Origin: Stichopus chloronotus
Taxonomy: Eukaryota > Echinodermata > Holothuroidea > Aspidochirotida > Stichopodidae
Assembly (NCBI GenBank): GCA_021234535.1
Contig: CM037846.1
Coordinates: 13,532,705 to 13,596,704, forward strand
Direction: 5' to 3'
Length of the DNA stretch: 64,000 nt
Shown: positions 12,601-23,378 of the stretch, one piece after another
How positions within the stretch are numbered: the first letter of the stretch is position 1
Layout of the letters: the number at the start of each line of letters is the position of its first letter
Notes under the pieces: model-generated
Databases searched by the model: none
What the model was told of the DNA's origin: nothing
What the model saw: the letters and a program-made list of their open reading frames with translations, nothing else
Position numbers and translations under genes: made by a program

Positions 12601-15600
12601 GAAGAAAATGTGTGATGAATCATTTATACTTTATTCAGTGTTTGACATTTGTCAATCAATTTCATTTAGAATTCACCAAACTAGGTTATTTCGAATCGAC
12701 ATTCGTTGTTGTCTGCTGTGAAGCAAAGGAAAGAAATGTGACGGGAATTATTTAATTTCCCGCCAATTGTAACAGTAACCTTGATAAGCACCTAAGACAA
12801 TAAAAATAAAAATAATGACAGTGTAATTAAAGAGCGCTTTTTAACATGAGTGAGAAAGTGAGGTTTGAAAGACAGGGTCTTAAGAGACTTCAAGTCTTCA
12901 AGCCCTAACATTTCTCTCCTACAATTTTTGTCGTACATTATGTACAAGTTGTCCTTTGCTGATCTAACGATTAACAACGGAACTCATCGTCGTCACTAAA
13001 GAATTTGTGATCCAGTCTACTGTTCATCTTTGTATAATCGAAGAAACACGGAAACAGTAACATGTTCGCTATACTGAACATGTATGAACTACAGATATCA
13101 TGATTCACTGCAGTTATAAGGTGAATATCGCCACCATCAGACAACTAGCACTATGGTGACCATTTCTTGTGACCATTTTGAAAGCCCACATTTCTGCTGC
13201 CCATAAATTGCCACAATGGGCTCAAGTGAACACCACAACGGTATTCGTTTAATGTTTAGCCCTTGTAATTACTTCAGTAAGAACAACCGACAAAAGTAAT
13301 TCTTCGGATTTTGATGTGAATGCTACAAGTGTTTCATCAAAATGATAGCCCTAGTGATCTCCAAATCCAGCGGTGACTGCACGGATGACAATACAAATTC
13401 TGTCTAGTTAGTAATATTGCATGTTGTGTTAGTCAATTTGTTAAAATCAGAGTAGATTATTTCTAATCTTTCATGTTTGCATAATTCGTAATTAGTTTAT
13501 CAAGTTTAAAGAAGAAAAAAAGTTTTCCCACAAATTACGGAAATGACTTGAAAACTTGTTTTCTTTTTGCGATTTCAGATCTCACTTGCTAACTAAAAGG
13601 TATACTTTCAGATATATATATATTGATGGTGCTTCGGTGGGTGACACACATGCAAACACTGTAAATGAAATCAGCAATAATTGCAAGTGGAGGAAACCTT
13701 ATATGGCACGGCTGCCATAAAAAACCGTTAGAATTATCCAATGATTGAGAAACAGGAAAGGTAGGCCTATCTCTACAGAATAGTTCGTCCACACCAGGCT
13801 TGTCACTCTGTCCTGTTCAAAGTCCGAATTGCCTATAAAGTTAATCAGAACCGAAATTATCCCTTCACCCATGAACTTCTGACCATCATGTGATGCACAT
13901 TAAAGGGTGGTATGTGATATTTTTTTGTCCAAAATTGAAAGAATGTATACACAAAAAATCACTCCGAGTCAATGACCTGTCCAATCACAGCCGTTCTGCT
14001 TTGCCCATGCGTTGACAATCTGACAAATATCTTCAGCATAAAACTTCACGCAGAAATTTTGATATAATTTTTGCGACGCACATATTTCGTTTTTACATCT
14101 TTTCAAGAAACTTCGTCTGATATCGAAAGCAGATATTGATCTATGGAAACGGAATAACTCTCCTTGTCTCCATTTGTTAAATTTTCAGATAAATCTTCCC
14201 CTGTCTTACTTTCCTTATCATCAACTCCCTTTTCTTCGTTTTGTGGGTCTGTCCGCAAAAGCCATTCCATTTCTTCCATCAGTGGAGTTCCCTGGAAATA
14301 TATCTCATTTGACTTTAGAGATCCTGGATTCACTAAGTTTTTCTCCTTCGGAATCTCATCCCGGGTGATACCTCTCAACTTGTCCCAAATTTTTGAAAAT
14401 CCTGAGGAAATCATTGCAAAGCCAGGAAGACTACGAACATACAGTAGTTGATCTTCTTTGGATGGTTCCGAGCTGCTTGGCGTAACCTCCTCGGATGAAG
14501 ACGACATCGTCGGCAATTGGCCCGAGATCCTTGGAGATAACGGTACCCATTTTCCGGCAAGGTTCACCCCTGGAGATCCTTCGGTGGAAATTTTGTCCCA
14601 TACAGCTTCACTGACCATTATTTTGTGGTGTCCTGTTGACGGGTTATCCCCGTTGGTTTCTATTACGTCCACGTTCTGACTTTGCGATGGATACTTTTCG
14701 CCATCTGCAACGTCGACGGGGTCTGCGAGACTGTTTTTAATTTTGGTGATTATCGCAGTAGCGCCACTAGCTGAGGAGAGAGCCATATTGTCGGGTGTTT
14801 CCTCTTTTGCGCGCAACCGAAGGCCATTTCTCAAAAATTCATCCAGATCAGACTTGGAAATATTGAAATAATCAGATAACGTTTCCAACGTCTCAGTATC
14901 CGCCCCATCCGATGGAGTATCAACGACGTCGTGTCTCACTCTGTTGTTGCAACCGTGGTGACGGCACTGATACACCACACTGAGGTGGAACCATTCGATC
15001 ATAATGGCAGATATGGCTGCGGAAGCCATCAAGGAAAAGAAAACCATGTAAATGTGTCTGCGACACCGTCTCCTCAATGACATCTCCATTGTTTTTAGCC
15101 GTCGTTGCGAACGGTATCTGAAATAACTTGGTTTTTAACGCCCACATGTAAGACACTGAATGAGCTCCGACAACTACCATCTAAAATTCAATACAGCCGT
15201 GTGTGGTAGGTTATTACCAGAGAAAAACATCATTCCACAGCCAACTTTTCAACTTTCCGAAAGTTGACTTTATTCAGCTTTATAAATATTCATGCGGCTA
15301 CTCCACTACCAATGAACGCGTTACCTTTTGTTGTTGCTGTTGTGGCATTGTTGGCTGCAAACTGTGGCTTTGATAAATCCTCAACAGTGCAGACCCAGTC
15401 AGTTCTCAATTGATCCCTCATTCTCGACCTAATAAATCGCTAAAGATACTGCTACAATGTTTACAAGTACCCAATGCTTAAGATGGAGGTTGAACAAACC
15501 TCCTTGGTTTTAACTTGCTTCGTGGTGAACCTTCAGTATTTTCTAGGCCGAGGAAACGGCCACCGTCTCTCAACTCAATAGTACTACATATAACCATGAA

Positions 15601-18427
15601 GGGAACAAGAAGGGCGTCCTCGGCACTGTATCAGGATTAGATTAAACTAATTCCATTGAAAAAAAAAGGTATTGAAAAAACGAGAAATCGGCAATCAACT
15701 CAAGTTTCATCTCCTTCATACTGCAAGGTTGCCTATTCACACAAAACTGTTGGTAAATGCTTATTGGCCTTGATGTCCAATAAGTTCTCGCACGCTCCAT
15801 ATCAACAGAAAATCATTTGGGTGATATTTTAGTTTTGTACAAGTGTTAATGATGACGTCTTGTTTCCAATTGGCAATTTATTCACATGCTTGCAGTCGTT
15901 CCGCTAACATGTTAAGTGACATGTCGAAAGATACGACATGGGCACAAACAAACAGGCTGTTACCTAATGGGGAACTCCTACACAGAAAAAGGGGGAATAC
16001 ACTTTTTCTACACTGGTGATACACACTGAGGGGATGCACACTCTTTATATGTTGTCTCAACCAGTATATGCAGTACTTTATATACCGATTTGGTATCATG
16101 AAAGTATTATTCTCTGTACACGAGTACGTGCAAAGTGCATACCCTAAACTAGTAACATTTGCAGAGATTTTTGAAGAAGAGAGTTACGTCACGTGAGATT
16201 CGATACGACGAGCAAATACCGTTAACTGTCATAGGCCTAAGCTTACATTAAAACAAAATGTAAACAACGCGGCATGGCGATGTCACTGTCCAAAGCAAGC
16301 TAGCAGGAAAAGAAAAAGGAAAACACTTGAAAATACACATTTGCGACTTATATGAATAATTAGGAATGTTTATGGACCATGGTGTAGTAAACTGCTGTCG
16401 GGATTCGTCACGGTGAATTGAGTCGAGGGTGCCCTGGAGGAAAGAAAGAGTCCACCTTGGCGTGCTAAACTACGATCTGTTTGGTTCCAGAGAAGCCGAC
16501 AAGCTCTATTGTGTATAATCCCAATTGAATCCATAGAAGTACCACTGAGGAGATGGCAGACCTTGCTGGTGTTCAATTCTTTTGTTGCTTACGGAATGTT
16601 CCACAGAGTAAAATGCAGTTTGTTTACACGAATCTTCCAGACGTGGAACTTCCCTTTGTAATTCTTTCTTATTGTTGAAACGATTGTTGCTGTTTGTTGT
16701 ATTGAATTCCTGAGTACTCACAAAAACGAGGCGACTCTTCGAGGTCTCTACAGGACTTGAAGGTATACCATCGTCCCCTTGTTCTGTAATAGTGTGTGCT
16801 GCTTGTGAAGGGTGGGAGGGGGGGGGGGGTGGAGTACCTTTCGCTTTAAAGCTTACGAGAGTTACCTTTTCGGTTACTTTTGTTAAGTTGGCTTTAGCTT
16901 TTGGTTTTGAACTCATATTTATTGAAATTATTATAATTTTTTAAAGTTACTAATATTTCTTGCTCTTTCTCAATTTTAATGTGTTTGACTCTGATATCGA
17001 AGTTCTACCCGGACTCTGGGAGATCGGGTTTTCCTTTTGGGGATGCGCCGGGCAGCACCTTCTTTGTGAGTTGTTGCACTTTGTGCTCACCAGGGATAGC
17101 TGTAGGCGTGTCTCTAGGTTGTTGGTGTTTGATCCGAGTGCCCAGGTTACTACAGGATTGACCATTGCTTTGATGTTCCACACTCTCTGTATTTCTAGTT
17201 TCAATTCTTGGTACTTGTCTACTTTTTCCTTTTCCTTGTCGAATATATGTATGTGTGGGTATGGCCACATCTACTATCGGTCCTTTGTCTATGATGACCA
17301 GATCCGGTCTACGAGCTGTTTATAACTCCATTCAGTCCTGATTTCGAAGTCCCAGAGGATCTTAGTGTTGTCGTCCTCTTCCTTGGGGTATTCTTATTAT
17401 TAACATTTTCGTTTGGGTTTTTGTTTGTATCGTAGGCCTAAGTGATTGTACTCTTTTGTTTTATACCATGACGGGGTCTCTCCGCAAAGGAAATTTGGTC
17501 CAGACTAAGTATACTGGTCTGCTGGTGTAAAAAGGGCCTCTGACCCCAAACAAAACGAATGTGATCAGTGAGAGAAATTGACCAACATAAGTCTTAGTAA
17601 AATCAAATATGGAGAGTCGTAGAAAGTTAACGGAAAAAAAGAAAAAAAAACAACAATTGAACAACAAACAACTGAAACAACAAAATGTTAATAAGAAAAA
17701 AAAAATGAAATGATAGCTATGAAAGAATTATACAGCAATTCTGCTGAAGGAGTACCGGTAAATAGGCCTATGCTTGCAGCTGCAGGAGGCACATATCAAT
17801 TCGGAAATGATCGATTTCTGAAGAAACTTATATTTCACACTGGTGTCAGTATTGCATTATGGAAAGTCTGTCACGTTATAACAGTCCAACGAATGAAATG
17901 TCATCTGTACTTCTGTATGATCTCAACTCTCTTCTCATTATAGTTAAAGAGCTGTGACCTTTATTTTCAAAACATTCTGAAACTCAATCTACAATGAACC
18001 CAATCTATTTCTGTCACTAGTTTTGAATTTCAACCTTCATTACGATCCTTAATTTCAGACAAAGCAATGACTACTTGCAGAAATTTGTCAGTTTTACGTA
18101 ACAGTTTGTGACCTTGAGGGAACTAGAAATCTTTCTTGACCAGACCAGTCATTCTTCAAGAATCAGTATTTTTAGTTATCATAAAAAAGTAAAATGTCCA
18201 TTAAAAAGCCTGAACTTTGATTTAATTAACCTCTTGACTTATCCGTAGAACATCCCCTTATGTGATGAATATGGCTTCGTCTTTATATTTTCCTTTGCTT
18301 TTCTCTTTCAGCGTTTTTATTCACCACTCCAAAGAGGAAACCAAACCACAACATCATCGAGGAAGGAGAAACGAACACAGTGACGGGGCACGTTCTAGAT
18401 TTACCCCTACGGGAGACGAGACTGTAG
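6471..18427 (+). CDS. rhodopsin-class GPCR, 3' end (two coding exons)
   Basis: Coding joins 6471-6663 and 18312-18427 across an intron of about 11.6 kb. The first exon encodes a seventh transmembrane helix containing NPIVYC, the NPxxY motif of class A receptors, followed by a helix-8-like SKQYRDGYL stretch. It ends in phase 1 at a GTAAGT donor. The second begins after a pyrimidine-rich TTTCAG acceptor, and the phases match across the junction to give a 37-residue hydrophilic tail ending ETRL, a class I PDZ-ligand form. A polyadenylation hexamer follows 22 bases after the stop. The NPxxY assignment is strong. The join is inferred from phase, acceptor and polyadenylation signal. The ligand and subfamily cannot be named, and helices 1-6 lie outside the recognised sequence. 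Confidence 0.6.
7635..7754. promoter_or_regulatory. cluster of three CACGTG E-boxes
   Basis: CACGTG occurs at 7635-7640, 7721-7726 and 7749-7754. The first two sit in inverted context (GGCACGTGTTCA and TGAACACGTGAC). CACGTG is the core site of bHLH-zip factors such as the MYC/MAX and USF families. The location inside the GPCR intron would suit an enhancer, but only the sites themselves are seen. Confidence 0.3.
11453..11854 (-). CDS. unassigned 133-codon open frame
   Basis: The frame runs from ATG to a stop with no recognised domain. The middle contains a hydrophobic run (CLSLVYLYLSFGLINVINLV) that could span a membrane, and the end is basic (ALRDVKKKMQLARC), loosely like a membrane protein tail. 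A perfect 33-bp palindrome lies within it and contributes the codons around VFKTSS. An open frame this long can arise by chance in a window of this size, and no promoter or splice context supports expression. It may be a receptor fragment or nothing. Confidence 0.2.
   Translation of the reverse strand: MLHFLGKLFNHHNFLTLWTSVKERQTCLIGIPNLLTMTGLEITKSSPCLSLVYLYLSFGLINVINLVVITTYLKVAKYPYSEPSEMYETKIPWISLHVLDEVFKTSSRSLIHLLALRDVKKKMQLARCFTYPK
11530..11562. repeat. perfect 16-bp inverted repeat with 1-nt centre
   Basis: Sixteen bases (TTCTCGACGAAGTTTT) are followed by one G and then by their exact reverse complement. The structure could form a 16-bp hairpin or cruciform on either strand. It is not flanked by obvious transposon ends. 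Confidence 0.9.
14103..15089 (-). CDS. intronless single-pass (type II-like) membrane protein, function unknown
   Basis: A single open frame of 328 codons starts at an ATG in a favourable Kozak context (ACAATGG). The N-terminus is basic (LRRRCRRH, residues 5-12) and is followed by one hydrophobic segment at about residues 13-33, the layout of a signal-anchor type II protein with a short cytosolic tail. The rest is hydrophilic and acidic, with Ser-rich stretches near 195-210 and two N-glycosylation sequons, NIS at 76 and NLT at 303, which would be lumenal or extracellular. Cysteines occur only at 9, 42 and 47. No catalytic motif is seen. It could be a stem-like membrane protein or the first exon of a Golgi enzyme whose catalytic part I cannot find. 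It lies within the GPCR intron on the opposite strand. Length and composition argue for a real gene, but no family was recognised. Confidence 0.6.
   Translation of the reverse strand: MEMSLRRRCRRHIYMVFFSLMASAAISAIMIEWFHLSVVYQCRHHGCNNRVRHDVVDTPSDGADTETLETLSDYFNISKSDLDEFLRNGLRLRAKEETPDNMALSSASGATAIITKIKNSLADPVDVADGEKYPSQSQNVDVIETNGDNPSTGHHKIMVSEAVWDKISTEGSPGVNLAGKWVPLSPRISGQLPTMSSSSEEVTPSSSEPSKEDQLLYVRSLPGFAMISSGFSKIWDKLRGITRDEIPKEKNLVNPGSLKSNEIYFQGTPLMEEMEWLLRTDPQNEEKGVDDKESKTGEDLSENLTNGDKESYSVSIDQYLLSISDEVS
15090..16949. other. intronic non-coding block between nested gene and LINE tail
   Basis: No recognised exon is present. A minus-strand open frame of 136 codons (16506-16916) is interrupted in meaning by a proline run encoded by the 12-base G tract at 16818-16829. 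It is Lys/Ser/Asn-rich with no domain and begins 33 bases past the end of the LINE tail, so it may be retroelement 3' sequence or chance. Otherwise the block is unremarkable. Confidence 0.5.
15278..15288 (-). promoter_or_regulatory. possible TATA box for the nested membrane protein gene
   Basis: The minus strand reads TATTTATAAAG here, about 190 bases before the ATG at 15089. The position suits a core promoter with a 5' UTR of about 160 bases. The surroundings are AT-rich, so a chance match is quite possible. Confidence 0.25.
16950..17395 (-). mobile_element. LINE (non-LTR retrotransposon) ORF2 C-terminal fossil, frameshifted
   Basis: Three short peptides in three successive frames on the minus strand reconstruct a familiar C-terminal tail found after the reverse transcriptase in several animal non-LTR elements. 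They are TKILWDFEIRTEW near 17335-17370, RPDLVIIDKGPIVDVAIP near 17255-17315, and DKEKEKVDKYQELKLEIQRVW-type sequence near 17170-17240 (DKYQELKLEIQRVW shown). At least two frameshifts separate them, so the copy is dead. The reverse transcriptase domain itself is absent, consistent with truncation. The motif assignment is from memory of the family, while the frame changes are seen directly. Confidence 0.75.
17396..18311 (+). other. intronic sequence before the terminal GPCR exon
   Basis: This is AT-rich with A-runs around 17633-17705 and no recognised gene. It ends in a strong pyrimidine tract and AG acceptor (CTTTTCTCTTTCAG) at 18298-18311. Confidence 0.5.
18312..18427 (+). CDS. GPCR terminal exon, C-terminal tail with PDZ ligand
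   Basis: After the acceptor, the phase set by the TM7 exon gives a Lys/Arg-rich then acidic tail of 37 residues (including one split codon) ending ETRL and a TAG stop at 18425-18427. X-T-X-L is the class I PDZ-binding pattern. A second frame is also open through this exon, so the assignment rests on phase continuity with 6471-6663. Confidence 0.5.
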
Positions 18428-18448
18428 CAACGAGTTTTGTCATGGATA

Positions 18449-18454
18449 AATAAA
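18449..18454 (+). promoter_or_regulatory. polyadenylation signal AATAAA
   Basis: AATAAA lies 22 bases after the putative GPCR stop codon. It would give a very short 3' UTR and supports this being a terminal exon. Confidence 0.45.
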
Positions 18455-19410
18455 CGACTGGTCACATGAGAGTATATTCAGAACCCAAAATGGAGAATGT
18501 GCAAATTCCGAACGATTTCAATGACGGCTCATAGCGCTGTCTCGTGTAGCAACATTTTTATTGTAATTTAAATCATATAATTGATTGCTTTCTTTTAGGC
18601 TAAATTGAAACAATGAACCCTTCATGTAATTTGACAAAAAGAAAGAATTAATCTCTCCAAATCGACGAAATAAAATCGCCGACTTTTATATTACCAACAC
18701 CTAGTTTTGATGATCGAATTTTCACGCATGGAGAAGAAACTGGAAAGCAGGGTCTGACACACTGTCACAGATTTAAGTGTTGTATGTATATGTTGAAATC
18801 AGAAGTTTTTTTTTTTTTTGTTATAGTAAGATGCTCAAAATCGCAAACCATGCTCTCATAAAGTCCGACACAAATTTTTTGCAGTTTTAGCAAGATGGTA
18901 CATCTGTTAGTAAGGAACTGAATGATTGATAAAGAAAACACGAATAGGAATCTTGCGGGATATCTACTAAGTATATTTTTGTCAATAAATGAAACTATAC
19001 ATCCTTTAATATATACCAGCAAATCACGAAATTGAGGAAATCCTAATCGGTAGTTCTAAATTTGTAAAAAATAAAAATGTATTACACTGAGTTGTTAGCT
19101 ATTAAAAGGTTTAGCCTATGGGCGATGCAAATTCCATACTCCTAAACACAGCCCTCATGTTCCTGGTTGTTCTCTCACTAATTTACCCTTCAAAAAACTG
19201 AGAGGTACTTACACTGAATCCATAGTAGCATGGGGTCTCGGACCCGATGTGAAATTAGGGTAGGCTGATATGTAATTTTGATAAAGACTTTATATGAGGG
19301 GTGTATAATCTTCTCGAACAGCGGAACCAAATCAAGTTCCTATAACCCCCGAAGGGGGTGAAACCAAAAAAAATGTAAATGACGTGCGATACACTCTCAT
19401 GCACCCCCCA

Positions 19411-19471
19411 CCTTAACCACACCTCTCCAGTGTTACCTCCCCCCTTAACCACACCTCTTCAGTGTTATCTC
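19411..19471. repeat. 29-bp tandem duplication
   Basis: The sequences at 19411-19439 and 19443-19471 (CCTTAACCACACCTC followed by CAGTGTTA-type sequence) match except at two C/T positions. They are separated by three C. Just downstream, at 19500-19512, is a GGGCCCGCGGGCC palindromic block. Confidence 0.8.
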
Positions 19472-20553
19472 AATGTGTCAGTCTAGACCATGGGACATGG
19501 GCCCGCGGGCCGCTAGTTGCACAACCCTATTTTACATAGTATTTCGGTTTTCCTCCAAATGGACCATAAAACATGTATGCATCACACAAGAATTGCGAGC
19601 ATAAACAGTCAAAAGTTGAGAGATAACGAAATTTAAATTCACAGTTTCTAAGGCGTGTGTCCCACCGTTGACAGAAAACAATCTATCTTAAACAGCCTTT
19701 TCGCAGTGCTGATTATTTGACCTTTACATCAGAATGATTTCTGCAGCCGAGCCAGTTTTTTTTTTCTTCTTACAGAATAAATGTTTACGACTCATTTGAA
19801 AACTATCAGTGACCGCTTGAATGCATCCTCCTTGTAGAGAGGTAGGCTCAGGTGGTGCTCACCATTACCTACATGATAGCTAAAATTGTGGGAAGACTAA
19901 GCGGAACGCCACCAAAGTGGGAAAAAACATCTCATTAATCACGGTGTTATAATTGTTATCTTGTATCGCTTACTAACACGATGATACATGTGTACAAAGA
20001 ACGCCTAACCATCTCCGCCGATGGTAATTTTTAATTACAGTTCGGAATTCAAACTGGTTATTGTAATTCTCATTTGTGATAACAAGTAGCTTATAAATAT
20101 AGCAGAAAGGAAACAGGGTGATTTTTAGTGGAAGACAGTAATTCAAACTTGTACTTGGTGAGGTAATTTAAACATTTTTTACTGTTGAGTTTCGGTGTGG
20201 TGAGGCCTTTGTCTGAAGCGGAAGTTCCATATGAAATTGGTCTAACTTGAATCAATCAAAGGAGAAAACAAAGAAAAATTATTTAAATTTAATACCAAAC
20301 AAAAGAAAAAGACAATACATCGTACTGTAGTACAATACAGCACAATAAAATATGAATTTGATAAAGTGGCGTTATTTCAAGCTTACGACATATTTGTACA
20401 TTTGGTAAACTTTTATCAATACAATATACGTTTTACGAGCTATTATGGTTAACGGTGATAGGTTCAACGTCCTAGTCCCAGTTTAGCGTGAAAGAATCGT
20501 GAGAGCTGGGAAGTAAATCCTTTAAAGTTATGTTTAATCGTTAAAATAATTAC

Positions 20554-20589
20554 TTAATTAGTTAATTATGTAATTATTTAACTAATTAA
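20554..20589. repeat. 12-bp inverted repeat, AT-rich hairpin
   Basis: TTAATTAGTTAA at 20554-20565 and its exact reverse complement at 20578-20589 enclose a 12-base AT-rich loop. The composition makes chance formation more likely than for the GC-containing palindromes nearby. Confidence 0.7.
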
Positions 20590-21481
20590 TAATTGTTACC
20601 ATCAAAGTTTATAGGATATATCTTTGATATTGCTCTTACATGGGTCAACGTGAACAACTTCATTCCAATAAAGCCGTTAGTTCTTGTACAAAAATAAACG
20701 CCGTGTGGTTCGTGATTTACATTATGTTGTGAACTTGACGTGTCATTTCTATATATTAATGCTCTTTTCGTTGTATCGCTGTGGAGGGGGGGGGGGGGGG
20801 GCGGTGGATGTATCATTTTCTTAATGGGGTTTTCAATGAGTAGCCAGGGCCTGGCCATTTTCAACTTCAATTTTATTGCAAGAAGGTCCATATTTATCAA
20901 CAGAATTTTTTTACTCCCCTCTCCTTCGGAATCCTTGGTAATGTAATTACGTAATCCGATCGATGAAGGAGGCGACCTCGACTGGTGCTAAAGCCGGAAC
21001 TGGCTATCACTGTAAGGTCACAAGTGATGCATAGGTGAGATATCCCATCCCATCCATGTTCCATCGATTCTCGTCTCTCACACAATACTACCAACATGCC
21101 AGGGCAGAAAAAAAAATGGAATTTAATGCGGCATGGTGGTAACATGGAAATCCATTGTTAGGGCTCCTTCCCTATATAGGAACCCTATCCATTGTAAGCT
21201 AGCACCCCAACCACACACACACCCACACAATCCCGTTTTAGGTGTGAATTTGGGATACATACAAGTCTTATATAAGTAACGTTGGGACATCATGTGCAAA
21301 GTGGGGATATCACCTTTAACGTTAGGAAAAATCCATGTCCCCGATAAACACGGGTATGGGTGTGTATTTTTACACACATACACCCCTATACACTGGTATT
21401 GATCCATATAACAGGTAATTGGGGAAAACGTCAGATTGAGGGCGCTTATTTGATACCCCAATTTGCATTATGTTAAAATAT

Positions 21482-21509
21482 CCAAAAACGGGGATATCCC
21501 CGTTTTTGG
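21482..21509. repeat. 28-bp perfect palindrome
   Basis: CCAAAAACGGGGAT is followed directly by its exact reverse complement, giving a 28-base palindrome with no spacer and with GATATC at its centre. It lies in a region of other imperfect inverted repeats (TGTGTGTATTTTTACACACA near 21361-21380). Confidence 0.9.
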
Positions 21510-21630
21510 CATATCACCGGTTACAAGCTCTAAGTTCTTGTGTGAATGTCCTCGTTCGGCGCCTTTCACAAAACCGCACACATACACGCGAGCGTGCGCA
21601 AACATTGTTGGAAGGGTGAGAAAAGCAATC

Positions 21631-21682
21631 AGTAGGTTTCCTAGGATAATTCATTTGAAATGAATTATCTTAGTAGGTTTCC
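21631..21682. repeat. 12-bp hairpin flanked by 11-bp direct repeats
   Basis: GATAATTCATTT (21645-21656), one G, and the exact reverse complement (21658-21669) form a hairpin. It is flanked by AGTAGGTTTCC at 21631-21641 and again at 21672-21682. A short palindrome between direct repeats resembles a tiny insertion with target duplication, or a replication-slippage product. Confidence 0.75.
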
Positions 21683-23378
21683 ATGGAGAACGCTCTCTAC
21701 CGAAAACAACCATGTCTCATTCAATTGACCGTATTTCATCAAAAGTTATTAAGAGTCTACCACTCTTGTCAACATCTTTATTTATTTTCATTGATTTTTT
21801 CATGGATTTGTAACTTAATTTCCTGTTTTTTTTTTCCAGCTTGGGACCCCTGATAACTTCTCTTGCAGGCTATTTGTCGTGTTCTTGCTACCGCACTATT
21901 TTACAGTGTGCGTTTGATATGTTCATTCAGCTTGACTCTGTTACATGCAAAGTTTCAACACAGTCCAACAATAACTGAATACAGATAAATGGTAGAATCC
22001 AAACACGACAAAAGAAAAAAAAAAACCTACTGAAAACAGTTTTGCGAAAAGAAGTAAGCCTTTACCTGCCGACAACTTGCAGTTTGCCACGGTGGATGAA
22101 TAAGACTGTTGAAATCCCCTACATGTAGTTAAACGCTTTTAAGTTTGATAAACAAGTTGTTATGGGCTGTCATGTTCTACTTCTTATTATTTGCACACGA
22201 AGTGATTAAGTGGAGCTACAAGATACCTCGGAACCATTCAAGTGGGTTTTACTCCTGCCTTTTCAAGCTGTGAGTGACTCTACAAATCACTTCCCTTTCA
22301 CGATTACTTTGAAGTGTGAACACACACACACGCAAATAATGAACTAAAGGAAAGGGAAAAAAAGCATCTCGTTAGCTGCTAAGTAGCGAATAGTCTGCTA
22401 ACATCGAAAAGAAGTTGAATTGTCACGTTTGGATTCACACACACACAAACAAACCTTGCTCGACTTCCAGTATTGGTCTAATTGGTCAATAGGGGGGTTG
22501 AAGAAAGTCTGTCGGAGAGATTCCACGGAAGATATAGCAAAAAGAGGGACACCCCCCTCACGTTGAACGACTTCTCAAGTTTGAAGTCCAGAAAATACTT
22601 GACATTACACTTTTCCAACATTGCAAATTCTAATTTATGTTAATCCTATTAGATTTGCTATGGTGTGATAATAGTTTCCTTCAATTCGTAAGGGACGATT
22701 ACGTCTTAGAGTGTTTTGAATTTTGGGGTGGTATACGGTATATTCAATTTTAAGATGTTGCGCAAGTTCCCATTATTTGCACCTGCTTTTACCCTATAAA
22801 AGGGACTACCAACTTTGCTGCTGACATTCAAGTCAGCATCACCGTCTCACATGTTTCTCTCTGTCTTGGGAATCAAGAAAGACTCATTGGTGTATAAGAA
22901 AAAAAGGCACAGAGCTTTTGCAGGGTGCAAGTAATAAGAAACATTGTATCAATTTTCTCATAGTTTCACAAATTGCAGAAGGTGGACCCATGTTTAGCAA
23001 GTTACCCAACAACAGGTCTACTAAGTGCAATAGACGTCGAAACTAGTTGGAAGTTGAAACAATTTTCAAGAATAGCGACTGTTCATATTATAGCTATGGA
23101 GAAAATTTTCCCATCTCATTGTAGGACGTAGCAGACGACATTAATCGTTCCTGATACTCCGATCTCTACAAGTTGTGAACAAAACGTGTTTATGGCGCCA
23201 TAAGGTTGGTTCAAAACAAGATGTATCTCGTTCTCAATTGCACCTTCCTGGCGGCCCACAGACTTGGGATGGGGTTTAGAAAGGAATAAAAAAAAACCGT
23301 CATGGAATGACTACCCAAATTTGAGTCAAAATTTCAAATTTCAGTCAAAAATCAGTAAAAAGAATGAGTAAAGACAAA

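Larger units (their letters stand above)
6664..14102. other. intronic non-coding sequence of the GPCR gene (left part)
   Basis: This AT-rich sequence has no recognised exon. It contains three CACGTG sites at 7635-7754, a run of ten and then seven G at 10213-10230, a tandem 21-bp near-duplication around 9695-9735 (ACATCGCACAATG twice), and an exceptional palindrome at 11530-11562. A 133-codon open frame on the minus strand is listed separately with low confidence. Confidence 0.55.

Noticed and set aside
19495..19530. GGGCCCGCGGGCC block resembling the end of some hAT-derived repeats
   Set aside because: The similarity is only a short GC palindrome, and no inverted partner or target duplication was found.
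20586..20946. Open frames containing runs of Pro or Gly
   Set aside because: The runs come from the 16-base G tract at 20786-20801, and nothing around it looks like protein. The same applies near 26.1 kb, 26.9 kb and 61.8 kb.
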